Shown here: piece after piece, positions 24,401-36,540 of the stretch
Layout of the letters: every line of letters begins with the position of its first letter
Position numbering within the stretch: position 1 is the stretch's first letter
Assembly: GCA_030144725.1 (NCBI GenBank)
Contig: JASKMD010000019.1
Span: 183,596-247,595, forward strand
Direction of reading: 5' to 3'
Source: Haematococcus lacustris
Taxonomy: Eukaryota; Chlorophyta; Chlorophyceae; Chlamydomonadales; Haematococcaceae
Length of the DNA stretch: 64,000 bases
Notes under the pieces: generated by a model
What the model saw: the letters and a program-made list of their open reading frames with translations, nothing else
Databases searched by the model: none
Told to the model about the DNA's origin: nothing
Program-made: the position numbers and the translations under genes

Positions 24401-25208
24401 GCTGTCGGCCCTGAACCGCCGGGTGGCCACTGAGCAGGAGGCAGCCCTGGTGGACAAGTTCAGGGCCGAGCTGCTGTTCAACCTGGGCCTGGTGGGTTTC
24501 AAGGGGCAGGGAGCGGGCTGAAGCTGGGCTGAAGCTGGCTGAAGCTGGGGCGGGGGGCCTAGACAAGGGGCAGGGCGAGCAGGCAGGGTGTGGGAGGGTG
24601 AGTGGGGATGAGCAGCAGGGTGTGGGGGAGACGTGCGGGCTGGGGTGAGGGTGGTGTATGGGGTAGGTCACGTAGTTGGAAAAGGGTGAGAACAGATTAG
24701 GTGTTGCTGGTGCTGATTGCAGAGGGGAGAGGGAGTGCGGGATGCCACCTCGCTGCGCACTGCGCCCAATCTGGAGTCGGACTGGCTCCATGCGCCCATG
24801 GTGGTATATGACATCACCACGCACGGAGCAACAGGTAGGCCACACCTTCCCCTGCGCCTGAGGCCCTATCCCTGACGCCCTGCTCCTAACGCCGGCCCCT
24901 GTGCCTGCCCCAAAGCCCTGCTCTGTGCCTGCCTCTGCCTCTGTGACTGTGCAGTGTACCCTCCTAAGTACGTAGTCGATCAAAGAGGGGCACAGCGCCC
25001 GCTGACAGAGCAAGAGAGCGTGTGGCAGGTGGGGTGCGGCTGGTGCGCTGGGTGCTGCATGCTTTAGAGGCTCGTTGACTGCGACGCGAGGGAGTGAGAA
25101 CTGCTTGCCGCGCACCCGCAGGAGCGTCGTGTTGGTGGCGGAAACGATCCCACGCTGCGCGTTCACTACACCATGCGGCGACTCAAGCAGAAGTTCGAGT
25201 TGCAGTAG
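18467..25208 (+). CDS. mS35/mitochondrial-regulator-like protein, 11 exons
   Basis: Exons: 18467-19014, 19304-19376, 19700-20302, 21184-21889, 22119-22759, 23217-23403, 23885-24051, 24360-24491, 24723-24834, 24955-25028 and 25122-25208. All phases agree and the lengths sum to 1109 codons plus TAG. The start VTRAWVRAGRLARQ is Arg-rich and amphipathic, like a mitochondrial presequence. Across the first junction the protein reads HNPTKWTIAALAHKFRIRQQ RVLAILALK; this pattern is what I recall of mitochondrial small-subunit protein mS35 and the Bot1-like 'eukaryotic mitochondrial regulator' family. A conserved-looking end follows: WLHAPMVVYDITTHG, VYPPKYVVDQRG and RVHYTMRRLKQKFEL. Long Ala/Gln/Ser-rich spacers make it far larger than its relatives. 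The gene model is strong; the family assignment is from memory and moderate. Confidence 0.65.
23040..23216. repeat. Imperfect CAACCCTCACCCTCCACCC repeats in intron
   Basis: Pyrimidine-rich, degenerate tandem units filling the 3' half of the intron 22760-23216 of the mS35-like gene, up to its acceptor. Confidence 0.7.
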
Positions 25209-26643
25209 CAAGCATAGCTGGAGAAGGCATGCGGCATGAGTTGTGCAGTGTCATTTGAAGGGGCTGGGACAACTGCCTCTTATTGCTTCCTTCCAACGCT
25301 TCCACTGCCTCTACACACAAGTAACCAAATACAAACTGTGAGCACAAAGCTGTGGTCCACTACGATTTGCTGATGACACTGCTGGGGTGGTTAACTAGAC
25401 CACTATGTAAAAATCCGCCGCCTATTTCGTTCCGTACATTCGTTCGTTATGGCTCGCATGATATGCATGCGCGGGTTTGAGGATTCAAACGATTACAAAC
25501 AACCAGGTCAAGGCTGGACACTAAGGCGCGCCTGTAGAGGCGCACCCCTTTTACGTTGCATCGCTCTCACTCCTGCTCTTGCTTTGCTGTTTGCCTTGTG
25601 GTTTACGAGCCCAGCCCGCACATGGAGGGCCCGAACAGCATCCGTCATGAACAACAGGATTCACGCTGCAAGGCCTGACCATGCAAGCATCTCTTGACAG
25701 TGTCACTTCACCGCAAGTCCTCTGCGCCTTGCCACACCAACTCATCACATCATTAAACTACACACCTGGAAAGCATAGGCCATGCTGGAAGAGATTAGTT
25801 TGCAGGTTGTTCCATCTACTGGCTGCTGGACCCTCACTGTGACACTGCCACAGTGATGCAGGTAGCGGCTACAGCGTTCAGGCAGTGCGTAGGGCACACA
25901 CAGGTGTTGCTGGGCCTCAAAAGCCTATCCACATCACACTTGTCGTGCTATGGTATGACCTGGTCACACTCAGGTCACACCCTGGCCACATTCTGCATCC
26001 CTGGCTGGGCATCAGCCTAGCAGGCAGCGGCATGGCAGCTGGCCGGAGCCTCCTGTCCCTAGAGCACCCCAGGTGACACCAGCACCCTGTGTTACACCGC
26101 AGGTCACACCAGATCAGGCAGGCTGGCTGGCAGCACCCCTCAGTGTGTTGGGAGCAGCTTGGCCTGCCTGCCACCTGCCCTGCCCTGGCCCTGCCCTTCT
26201 CTCCACTCCTGTGGCAGTCTGGCACTTGTTCAAAGTTGCAGCCCAGCTGCCACCGCTGCTGTAGCTACAACCCCCTTGCCGGCATGACCAGATTTGGAGC
26301 TAGCTTTGAAGTTCACATGCAGCGCCTTCACACTGCTGCTGGTGCTGCTGGTGCTGCTGCGCAACACTGCCAAAGTCTAACAGACGCTGCAATTGCCTGC
26401 AGCCAGGGCAGCTGCCAGCTTTGACACTGTCAGTGGGCTGCAATCTGCAGCTCCAGGCTCTGGCTTCTCCTACGCTGCTCAGCTCCAACCCAGCCCTGCT
26501 CCCAGCTCCTGCTCCAGCCCTGCCCCCCACTCCCAGCTGCTTAGCTCCAGCAGCAGCCTGCAGCAGCTGCCCGCTGGCTCTGGCCCTGCTGGGAGTAGTG
26601 TAGGGCAGCAGCCTGGAGCAGGCCCTGGCTGTGTGCCTGCTGC
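25209..26643. other. Intergenic stretch between converging mS35-like and beta-3 genes
   Basis: No coding motif recognised. Presumably both 3' untranslated regions; a CCCAGCTCCTGC-type low-complexity segment lies at about 26480-26600. Confidence 0.4.
25406..25410 (+). terminator. Candidate poly(A) signal TGTAA
   Basis: TGTAA, the usual chlorophycean polyadenylation signal, about 200 bases after the TAG of the mS35-like gene. Confidence 0.35.
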
Positions 26644-27395
26644 TCAGTCCATCCTGCCCTTGATGGTGCGGGTTATGAGCTTGTCTGGGGTAATCACATG
26701 GATGACAGATCCCCAGCCTGCCAGGGCATCGCGATCCACCCCTGACAGCAGGCACTGAGCCAGCGTCTCAAACAGCTCCTCAGCCTCCATGTCAGGGCGC
26801 CACATGGACTCGCACATGCCGTACAAAGACTCAGGGGCAGTGCCCTGGACCATGAAGTCTTTAGCTGTCTCCATTGCACCAATGGAGTCCATGCCGCACA
26901 GATACGGTGTACCGTCTTCTTCCAACCCGGCAATCACGGGCCCGCAGAAGTAGGGCCCAAACCGGCGCTCGTAGAGCATGTTGGACACAAGGTGTCCAAA
27001 GGTGGTTGGCCGCATCAGCCGCTCTTCTCTGAGTTTATACATGTTGTGTCTGCGGAGGCAGGCATAAGAGGAAAGGGCCTGGACTTACGCGATCTGCTGC
27101 TGATCTGTGAACCAGGGTTCTACAAAAGCCACGCAATGAACGTGCCCCTATGCTGCCTTTCAGCGTTTGATCAAGCTTCATCGCACCTGAAAACAACTTT
27201 TTCATACAGCGTTTGCGCATCCGTCGCCAAGCCCGATAGCCCAAGAAACAGCTTGTCGTGGACCTTGAACACCTTGGGACAGTCTGTGGTGATTGTTTGG
27301 AGCTGGACGCCGAAGCGCAAGTCAGAACCTATTGCTACACAGTTCTTGCCAGCCATCGCGATGATGGCTGCGCCATTGTACTCAAAGATTGACAT
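26644..27395 (-). CDS. PBC1: 20S proteasome subunit beta-3
   Basis: Non-catalytic beta-ring subunit of the 20S proteasome (cytosol and nucleus). Two exons: 27395-27187 and 27049-26644, joined in phase through an Arg codon, giving 204 residues plus TGA, the normal length for beta-3. It starts at ATG 27395 with MSIFEYNGAAIIAMAGKNC, the short N terminus typical of beta-3, which has no propeptide and no catalytic Thr1. Other landmarks: AIGSDLRFGVQLQTI, KLFLGLSGLATDAQTLYEK, LYERRFGPYFCGPVIAGL, YGMCESMW, SGVDRDALAGWG and the end TRTIKGRMD. It shares its upstream region with the divergent SppA gene. Confidence 0.97.
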
Positions 27396-27843
27396 TTCGC
27401 GCCCTGCCTCAAAGGCGCTGCTCGCTTAGTAAGGGCACCTAACAAACTCTGCAGCTCTAAAGGCAGGTTCGTTCGTTAGACGACCCTCCGTCGAGGCATT
27501 AGGCGATGCGTTTCAAAACATCTGTGACATGGTCAAAGTTGGCTATACTTGTCCGCGATCTGTTGTTCATGTTGTAAGCACTTGTTGCTAAACCCCTTCG
27601 TCAGTTATATAAAAATATATAGAGAGATAGCACAGCTTCGTATAATGTCGCTGCATTCTCAGCACGTTTGTTCTTGTCTCGTGCATGCGGGAAACCAGCT
27701 TGCCAACCCAGGAGCTCATGCCAGCATGTGAAGCTAGTTCTGACGCTAATGAAGCTAGTGAAGTGGCAATAGCTTTTGATATCCGCGTTACGCGTCCTCA
27801 TTGCTTCTCTCCTTTCCACTCCTTCCTCGTTTCCCTGGGCTAA
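27396..27843. promoter_or_regulatory. Divergent intergenic promoter region, beta-3 / SppA
   Basis: 448 bases separate the two start codons, so both promoters must lie here or overlap. An AT-rich stretch TATATAAAAATATATAG at 27606-27622, roughly midway, is the only TATA-like element; which gene it serves is unknown. Confidence 0.4.
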
Positions 27844-30800
27844 ATGTCGCAGTCGCCGCAGCAGCCCGCTGCGATGGCAAGGTCCGACACACCCTCGTCC
27901 TCCCTCCTCACATACACGAAACAACATGTTTGTTCCTGCCCCTGCGGTGCAGCCTACGAGGCGTGCTGAGTACTGGCAGAAAAGTGGCGGGCAGGGGTCT
28001 GGCTGTGCTGGGGGCTGGAGCCCTGGCGAGCTCCCTGGCACTGGCTGTTGCTCGCTGGCAAGCAGCCAGAGTGAGTCAGGAAGGCACAAATCCAGGAAGG
28101 CAGCCTGGCAGGCACCAGACACTCTCACACTGCCATTGATCAGCACAACATGTGAGTAGGTATAGTTGCCAGGCACGCACTGGTTGGAATAAACAAAGCA
28201 GCCATACCATTGATTATTAAGCAGCCACTGCCATGGATCAGCCCCAGCATGCCCCACAAGCAGGCCCTGTCATTTCTATGCCTTGCCCTACCAGCCCTCA
28301 CCTGCCTGGCAGCTGTCTCATCAGGCCTCCTACCCTTTAGCCGGCATCGTGATGGCTGCTGCTGTGGCAGTGGTGGCTGCGCAGGCAGACAAGCAACTGC
28401 CTGAGGAGTTTGTGGTGGAGCTGGACCTGGAGAGGCTGCGTGTCGTTGAGCAGGCCAGCAGCCCATTGGCTGACCCGCTGGCCTTGATCAGGGGTGGTGG
28501 TGCAGGCAAGGTGGGGTCAGGCCAGGCAAGCAGGGTCCTAACTAGGCAAGGTGGGGTAAGGCCAGGCCAGGCTAGCTGGGTTTCCTAAGTAGGCAAGTGA
28601 GTTGGACCCGGCCAGGGCTGCTGAGCCAGCTGCTGTTCCATTGAGGCCTGCTAGACAGGTTGCAGGTGATGGCTGCTTTAGGAGGTCGCAATGGTTGTGC
28701 AGGCTGAGAGGTCTAGCCTCAATCCCAGCAAAGCTCATGGCAGCCTCTGTGAGTGTGTTAATTATGGCAAGACTTCGGTGAGTACCACAGCATATGACAT
28801 GTTCAACCTGAGCCTTACTGAGCCTTACTCAGCACCCTTCTCATCTCCCCAGTGTTGCCCGTGACCCCGACCCTGACCCTCACCCTGACCCCGACCCTGC
28901 CCTCAACCCTGACTCACTCCAGCCAGGCATGCCCTCCAGGTAGAGCTGCGGCGGGTGGTGCGCGGTCTGCAGCTAGCGGGACAGGACAGCCGGGTGCAAG
29001 GCCTGCTGCTGCTTGTGGGGGACAGGGACCACCTGGGGGGCCCTGCCACCATACAGGTAACCCCTCCTCACATCTCACACTTGGTACTCCACATCTCACT
29101 CCATACCTCTCAACATGCACCTTGCTTTGCACACCTCACACATTGCGCCCCAGCCACTTCTAGATCAACAATCCCTATGATTGCCTCTACCTCTGCCCGT
29201 GCACTGACAGGTGGTCTGTGCAGCCTTACAGTTCCAGCCTGCGTTGATCAGAACAATGCATGCTGAGTGTGCCAGGCTGCCGTAGGAAGTGCGCGACGCG
29301 ATACTACGCTTCCGCCTGGCCGCCGGCCCTCGTGGCGCCACTACAACAGCTTTCGCACCGACGTTTGGCGAGGCGGGCCAGAACGGCAGCGCGCAATATT
29401 ACCTGGCTTCGGCTGCCGAGACGGTGTGTGGTGCCGTCGCCCGTTGCGCTAGCGTGTGAGCGTGCTGTGTCGCTATAGGGTCGTGTCGTGTTGTCGTATT
29501 GCACCGCTGTGCGACCACTTACTTTTCCTACATGCTCACCCCGCCACTGACCTACCTGCCTGCTTGCCTGCTTGCTGCCTGGTCACCTACCTGCCTGCTT
29601 GCCTGCTTGCTGCCTGGTCACCTACCTGCCTTCTTGCCTGCTTACCGCCTGGGTACCTGCTTTCCTTGCTGCCAGGTTGTGATGCAGCCCCTAGGCTCAG
29701 TGGGGCTGCTGGGGCTACAGAGCCAGATGCTGTTCTTGCGCGGCCTGCTTGACAAGCTGAAGGTGAAGGCTGCTTGCTTGCAGAGGTTGCATTGGTGGTG
29801 GAGGCTGGGAGGTCAGGGGCAGTGGGGCAGGGCAGGCAAGGAAGGGCTGAAGGCCGACGGAGAAAGAGGGAGGCAGGAGCAAGCGTTTACTGTGCCCCTT
29901 GTGGCCTATTGTAGCTGACCCATTGAGGTCGCTTAGTGTCACAGAAACAAAAGATAGTGAGCAGCTAAGCTCTGTCCGCTTGGGGCTGCCAGCATGGGAG
30001 CCGAAATGAGTGGGTAGAGGTAATGGGCAGTTGAGTGGTGATGGGTAGGGTAGGGTAGGGTAGGTAGCAACAGGGGTAGGTGCACAGGGTTAACAAGGGT
30101 ATGTAACAGGGGTGATAACATAGGTAGGTAGCAACAGTATAGCAAATGAGGGCCGCTAGTGGCTAGTGCCCAGTGTGGGAGTTATAATGGCGGAGGACTT
30201 ATTTCTGGCATAGCACTGGACCGCCAGTGATGCTGCAGACTGATGACAGCACTGAGCCTTGTGTCCTCCAGCCAGCTGCAAGGCCAACATGCTGCTTGGG
30301 GTAGCTTCTCAATGCAGCTCAGCTATGGGTTGCAGACATCACCCTAGCATCAGGGCCGTGAGGGGCAGTGGGCCAGCCTGGAGAAAGGCTGGCGACCGTC
30401 AGACCATTTGACCGTCAGACTCCTTGAGGCACCCAGGCTGACAAGTGCTGGCGGGGTCATAGCGGCAGACTTGCCGGTGAGTATACGGAGCTGGATCGTG
30501 TGACGAGAAAGGCAAGGCTTGTGGGTCATCAACTCGCTCATCAAGGCCGAGCAGGGAAGGGAGCAGCAGGGGGCTGTCTCACCACCTCACCTCCCTGGCC
30601 CCTGCCTACCTACCTCAGGCAGCTCCATTCCGCCCTCCCTGCCCTCCCCATGCACCCCTTACCTCCCACCTCCTCTTCAGCCCTTCCCATGCCCCTTCTA
30701 TCCTCTTGGAAAACATGTCACACATGTTACACATGTCACACATATCGCATGTGTGACCACTGTCTCCCGCGCCACTGCAGGTGGCACCCATCTTCTACAC

Positions 30801-33800
30801 CAGGGAGGACTACAAGACCGCGGGCCACATGTTCACGCAGACAGGCTGGACGCCCGCCCACCAGGCCAACACTCAGGCACTGCTGCAGGCAGGTGGCTAG
30901 CAGCTGCTGCCCGGGGCCTTACATGCTACCCATCAGGTGGTGCGCCCTGGCAGCAGCTCACAGCTGAGAAGGTGCCAGGCAGCCAAGCCAGGCTGTGGAG
31001 GCCAACCAAGCCAAGCCAGCCAAGCCAAGATGCAGCCAAGTCAAGCCAGGCCGGAGGTGGTGCGCAGCAGGGGTCTCAGGGGGTAAGCGGGCAGCCGGGG
31101 TGCAACACCAGCGAACCTTGGCACACATATGTGTCGAAAGCCAAGCTGCAGGCATACACAGTGAAGGAATAGGTGGGGAAGCGCAGGGAACTAGGGCGCC
31201 TGCCGCAACCCAAAGCTAGGAAATCGGATCCTTAGTTGCAGTTCGAAACTAGCCTGCGTCCTTAAACCGCGAGAAAAGGGACGCTAAGCGCTCGGCGCTG
31301 CGCGCACCTCCTGCCCGTGCCTTCAGCTGTTTGCTAAACCGCCGGTGTCTGCAGGATCTGGTTAGCCAGATGTGGGAAGGTGTGGCAGTCTCGCGAGGTG
31401 TGAGCAGGAGTGAGGTGGAGGCGGTGGTTGAAGAGGCCCCGCTCTTGGGCTCCGCGGCTGCAGCATCCTGGGTAGTCAACCAGCTTCAGCACAAGGACCA
31501 GGTGCGTGCAACACGTGACTGAGAGAGAAAGGCGTCGCATAGCTAGTAAGTTATATTGTCACTGCTCAGGAGTCTGCTTGCGAGCTTTGAAGCAGAGACT
31601 AGAGTGCGGTCTACCTGCCTACTGAAGCCCAGCAGCGCAGCAGCGGTGGGGTCGGGGCGCTTATACTCACTGAAATGTGTGCGTGTGCCATTGCAACGGG
31701 GCATGCGCAGTTGCTGGCAGGCTTCAAGAAGAGTACACGGGCCTTGGAGATCGAGCGCGCGAAGGAACGGCGGAAGGGCGGGGAGAGCGCTGCCGAGGAT
31801 GTGGACGACCGGCTGCCGCGGATCTCACTCACGCGATACCTGGCCATTAAGGTGCGCTGCTTCGTTCTGCGCTTGCGCGACCACGCCACCGCTCCTTGTG
31901 ACGTGCCTCTTGCGTGTGTTCCTGACGTGTCGCTGCTGCCGGAATGGTGCCCGGTCTATGGTGATATGATAGCAGCCCGACAGGCATCCTAAACTGTGTG
32001 GCGTCTGATGTGACAGGAGCTCGCGGAGTCCACAAAGAATGCTCGTTCCGAGGGGTGGCTGCTGAGCAGTCCATGGGCAGGCTTCCTCAGCGCTGGCAGG
32101 GAAAAGGCTGCAAAGGTACACGCCCTAAGCTGCCAGCACACATGCGTGTTTGTTTATGCACGTGCACTTTTGCTGAAGTACAGCTGCACAATTGCCCTGC
32201 CCCTGCCCCTGCCCCTGCCCCTGCCCCTGCCCCTGCCCCTGCCCCTGCCCTTGCCCCTACCCCAGCCCCTTCTCCACCCCTTGCACTTGCCCCATGCTGT
32301 GCAGTTTGGCAGCAACAGCAGCGAGGGTGGCCCCCCCTGTCCCCCTGGCAAACGCAGTGCTGAGGGGGCAGGCTGGGTGAGCAAGGCTGAAGGCAGGGGC
32401 AGGCCCAAAGTGGCGGTGGTGCATGCGGCAGGACCCATCGTGCAAGGCCCGCTCACAGGCCCTGCATCCGCTGGACAGCAGGTGGGGTTTTGGGGCTGCA
32501 GGCGGGGTACAGCTTGGCAGGTGATAACAGCAAGAGGTCTGGCAGAGGTTGGGTCAAGCAGCTGAAGTCCTGGCCAGCCAGACACTTGTTTGTGAAGCTG
32601 GAGTGAAGATATCAGGGGAGCAGCCTACTAGAGCTAGTTGGACTCATGAGAACACTGACACATACCTCGACAATATACGGATCACAGGTCGACATGAGTG
32701 AGCACGCTCACACTCTTGGCGATCTCTTGACTTTTGCAGGTCATTGACGCCACTCGCTTGGCAGCACAGCTGCAGCGACTGTCCGAGGCTCGCGATGTGC
32801 AGGCAGTAGTACTGCGCATAAATACCCCAGGCGGTAGTGCCCTGGGCAGCGACACCGTGCACCACGCGCTAGGCGCGCTGCGGCAGGCGGGCAAGCGTGT
32901 CGTGGTCAGCTGCGGCGACGTCGCAGCTAGCGGCGGCATGTTCATCGCGGTGCGCCGCAGGCAGGTCCCGTGGCCTTCTGTAGGCAAGCAGATGGCCAGA
33001 TTGCATGCATGCAGGAGCCAAGGCACTGAGTGTTCATGTGTTTCTGCTTCTTGCCGCTGTCCTGCGCTTGCCAGCTGCATGCACCATGCTGCCTGCTGAC
33101 AAGCGCCTATGGCAATGCCAGCCCTATGCCGCCCGAGGTCCAGAGCCTTGCTGCTTTTTCCTGGTCCAGCTTCCTGCCACCTTGTATGATGTGCTGTCTA
33201 TGTTGCAGGCAGGAGCTGACAGGGTCGTGGCTCAGCCAGGCAGCTTGACTGGCAGCATTGGCGTTGTCATTGGTAAGTCTGGCCTGTCAACAGCTGGCTA
33301 GGCATCTGACATGTTGCTGCCTCTTGCCTTAGTATAGTCCAGCTACCTGCAGGCACCTGCACGTTGTGCGGTCTTCAGTCATCAGTCTGGTCTGCCAACA
33401 ACAACACTCAGTGCTCAGACTGCAACCCCTGCGTGCTGCATGCTGGCCTCAGGTAAGTTTGATGTGCAACAGCTGCTGGTCGACAACGGGGTCAACCCAG
33501 CTAGTATGGAGGCAGGCAGCCCCAACCTTACGCTCTTCTCGCCCTTCACCACTCCCAACCAGCAGCAGGTAGGTGAATGCGACCCGACTCGACCCGAGCC
33601 GACCCAACCAAACTGGCCTGACATCCTACCCTGATCTGGCAAATGTTTCCCTGTGCAGGAGGCCCTCATCAACAGGCTCCTCGATGATTTGTACTTGGAC
33701 TTCATGTCAAAGGTGAGCTGGGATGATCTGCCCTGACCCTGACCCTGACCCTGACCCTGACCCTGACCCTGACCCTGACCCTGACCCTGACCCTGACCCT

Positions 33801-36034
33801 GACCCTGACCCTGACCCTGACCCTGACCCTGACCCTGACCCTGACCCTGACCCTGACCCTGACCCTTGTGCTGCAGGTAGCGGCCGGGAGGGGCAAGAGT
33901 GTGGAGGACATCAGGCCCCTGGCAGGAGGCCGCGTGTTCACCGGGCAGCAGGCACTCAAGGTACCCAGCAGGGGCAGCAGGGGTAGCAGGGGCAGCAGGG
34001 GTAGCAGGGCAGCGGGGCAGCAGGGGTAGCAGGGGCAGCAGGGGTAGCAGGGCAGCGGGGCAGCAGGGGCAGCAGGGGCAGCAGGGGTAGCAGGGCAGCG
34101 GGGCAGCAGGGGCAGCAGGGGCAGCAGGGGCAGCAGGGGCAGCAGGGGCAGCAGGGGTAGCAGGGGCAGCAGGGGTAGCAGGGCAGCGGGGCAGCAGGGG
34201 CAGCAGGGGCAGCAGGGGTAGCAGGGCAGCGGGGCAGCAGGGGCAGCAGGGGCAGCAGGGGCAGCAGGGGCAGCAGGGGCAGCAGGGGTAGCAGGGGCAG
34301 CAGGGGTAGCAGGGCAGCGGGGCAGCAGGGGTAGCAGGGGCAGCAGGGGTAGCAGGGCAGCGGGGCAGCAGGGGCAGCAGGGGCAGCAGGGGTAGCAGGG
34401 CAGCGGGGCAGCAGGGGCAGCAGGGGCAGCAGGGGCAGCAGGGGCAGCAGGGGTAGCAGGGCAGCGGGGCAGCAGGGGCAGCAGGGGCAGCAGGGGCAGC
34501 AGGGGTAGCAGGGCAGCGGGGCAGCAGGGGCAGCAGGGGCAGCAGGGGTAGCAGGGCAGCGGGGCAGCAGGGGCAGCAGGGGCAGCAGGGGTAGCAGGGC
34601 AGCGGGGCAGCAGGGGCAGCAGGGGCAGCAGGGGCAGCAGGGGCAGCAGGGGTAGCAGGGCAGCGGGGCAGCAGGGGCAGCAGGGGCAGCAGGGGCAGCA
34701 GGGCAGCGGGGCAGCAGGGGCAGCAGGGGCAGCAGGGGTAGCAGGGCAGCGGGGCAGCAGGGGCAGCAGGGGCAGCAGGGGTAGCAGGGCAGCGGGGCAG
34801 CAGGGGCAGCAGGGGCAGCAGGGTCAGCAGAGACAAAGAGGCCAGTGGTATTCCCTGGAGCAGGCATTGCAAGTGTGGAGCCAAGAGTGAGCCAGTGTGA
34901 CAGCCAGCCATTTCCCCTCACCCAGGGCCAGGTGCCCTGCTATGCTGTTGTTAAGGTACACCGCTGAGCCACCAGCCTGATGTGCACTTGCTCTTGCCTG
35001 GGTACCACCTAAGCAGGCAGCCAGGCATAAGCCGCTTGGCCAGGGCTTGGCTGTTTGTTTGGCTGCACATGTTGAGCCTCTCAACACGAGAGGGCAGTCA
35101 CCCACTCCCTCCTCCCTTGGGCCCATGCGTGTGATGATGTGAGCTGCAGGTGGGGCTGGTGGATGAGCTGGGGGGCTTGCAGGAGGCTGTGGCAACTGCC
35201 AAGAAGCTGGCTGGGCTGCCAGTGGATGAGGATGCGGTGAGAGGGGAGGGCTGGTGGGGGGAGGGCTTAAGATGGGGCTAGGGTTAGGGCCTTGAACAAC
35301 CATTGGTGGCATCAGATGCCACCTGGGTTGACCAGACCAGAACCCTGAAACATCTAGGATGGCCTGCTTAGTGAAATAAATAACACAAAAAAGAAAAACA
35401 CATGTTGTAGGGTATATGTAACACCCTTTGCTAGCATAGAACCTTTCGGTCTACTAAGATAACAGACACGTTCCGTAGGGGTTATGTGGCCGTGCTTGAC
35501 ATGGGGGGGGTGAGTCAGGTGTAAAACTGGGAGTCAGCTGAAAGCTGGGTGGAAAGAGGCGCTGGAAGGAACGGAAAGGAGACTATGGCATGCAAGATGA
35601 GTAAGATAAGGAAGGGTGGCTCGTCTGCAAGGAGGTGGGTGGCCTGCTTGCAATTTGTCTACTCGCAGGTCATGGTGTTTGATTTTCCTCCTCGCCGCAC
35701 CCCATGGGTCATGCGCCTGCTGCAAGCTGTGAGCCAGCCTGCCATTGATCCCACCTCCGGCGTCGCTTTATCGGACCACCACGATCCGGCTTCGTGGGGC
35801 CTGACAGCTAATGCGTCATCGGGCGCATGGACGAGCCTGTTGGAGACGGCGATGGCGCGTATCCTACTAAGCGGCCACGCGGGCTCGGGTGGGGCAGTTG
35901 GGGGCGTTGCGGGCGGGGTCGGTAGCTGCATTTCGGCGGGGTTAGCTTCGGCAGTGGCCGATGGGGCTGCGCACATGAATGGCGTGTGCCTGTACTCCAT
36001 GGACGCTGACATGCTGGCCCGCAGCGTGCGCTAA
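27844..36034 (+). CDS. SPPA: Signal peptide peptidase A (protease IV), probably thylakoid
   Basis: Serine-lysine protease of family S49; in plants the homologue is a light-induced thylakoid membrane protease. Exons: 27844-27881, 27953-28070, 28325-28510, 28940-29056, 29286-29423, 29676-29762, 30781-30888, 31355-31501, 31711-31851, 32016-32114, 32305-32481, 32740-32949, 33209-33272, 33453-33568, 33659-33712, 33877-33960, 35150-35236 and 35669-36034; together 778 codons plus TAA with every phase consistent. Two hydrophobic stretches near the N terminus (LAVLGAGALASSLALAV and LAGIVMAAAVAVVAA) are likely transit/membrane segments. Both S49 halves are present: AQYYLASAAE, then the catalytic Lys in DYKTAG (about residue 240), then RINTPGGSALGSD and the catalytic Ser in AASGGMFIA (about residue 516), then PGSLTGSIGVVIGKF and GRVFTGQQALKVGLVDELGG. 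The intron after 30888 begins with GC. Introns carry minisatellites. Confidence 0.95.
29551..29655. repeat. 35-base tandem repeat, three copies
   Basis: Units starting CCTACCTGCCTGCTTGCCTG; two identical and one diverged, in the SppA intron 29424-29675. Confidence 0.9.
33731..33866. repeat. (CCCTGA)n hexamer array, about 22 units
   Basis: Perfect repeat inside the short SppA intron 33713-33876, taking up most of it and ending about ten bases before the acceptor. Confidence 0.97.
33961..34832. repeat. GGCAGCAGG nonamer minisatellite with higher-order units
   Basis: About 870 bases starting right at the donor side of the SppA intron 33961-35149. Basic unit GGCAGCAGG or GGTAGCAGG, with a spacer GGGCAGCGGGGCAGCAG recurring about 14 times at variable spacing. 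The minus-strand open frames across it are artefacts. Confidence 0.95.
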
Positions 36035-36384
36035 GCGACGACCCTTGCTGGTGTGTCGTGACGAGCAGGTTGAAGCAACCTTTGAACCCTACCGCCCTCC
36101 TGCTACCGTACATCTGTAGTGCCGGGGCCATCGCGGCCTGCCTGCTTGCCTGCTAGCCGACTAACCAGCCGGCAATTGAAAATGTGACTCGTTGTCGGTT
36201 GCGGTAGAGTTTGAGTTAGGGTCCCACTTACCTCCGGCGTTTCGGTTAATGGAAGCACGTCCACTCATCAGTTTACAAAACGGCTCCGACGCTTTGCTGC
36301 TTGTTAGCCCGAGCTGCGTTCCAAGGTCTACGCTTCGTAGCAATCGGTCCTGTGCGTAAAGAGTGCAGCGTCATGAAAGCTGGA
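36035..36384. other. 3' flank of SppA, no gene seen
   Basis: No coding motif on either strand; runs up to the direct repeat that borders the miniature Fanzor element. Confidence 0.4.
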
Positions 36385-36402
36385 CTCAGAAGGCACCAGC
36401 CC
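36385..36402. repeat. 18-base direct repeat, left copy, flanking the mini-Fanzor
   Basis: CTCAGAAGGCACCAGCCC, identical to 37572-37589. The pair encloses the whole 1.17-kb deleted Fanzor copy, as a target-site duplication or element-end repeat would. Confidence 0.7.
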
Positions 36403-36540
36403 CCATGTCCCTCACTAGGGCCTCCATCTCAGCCGGACCACTAGGGACCACTAGTGGGCAATAGTGGCCCAACTCAGATGGCGTTAATGGGCTGTGTGGA
36501 GTATACCCAATGCACATTAAGCTCAAGAAGGGGGCACACA

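Noticed and set aside
24015..25211. 398-codon minus-strand open frame
   Set aside because: Shadow of the mS35-like gene's last exons and introns on the plus strand, where the splice phases and motifs are consistent.
33415..34921. Long minus-strand Cys/Pro/Ala repeat frames, collagen- or keratin-like
   Set aside because: Antisense translation of the GGCAGCAGG minisatellite in the SppA intron.
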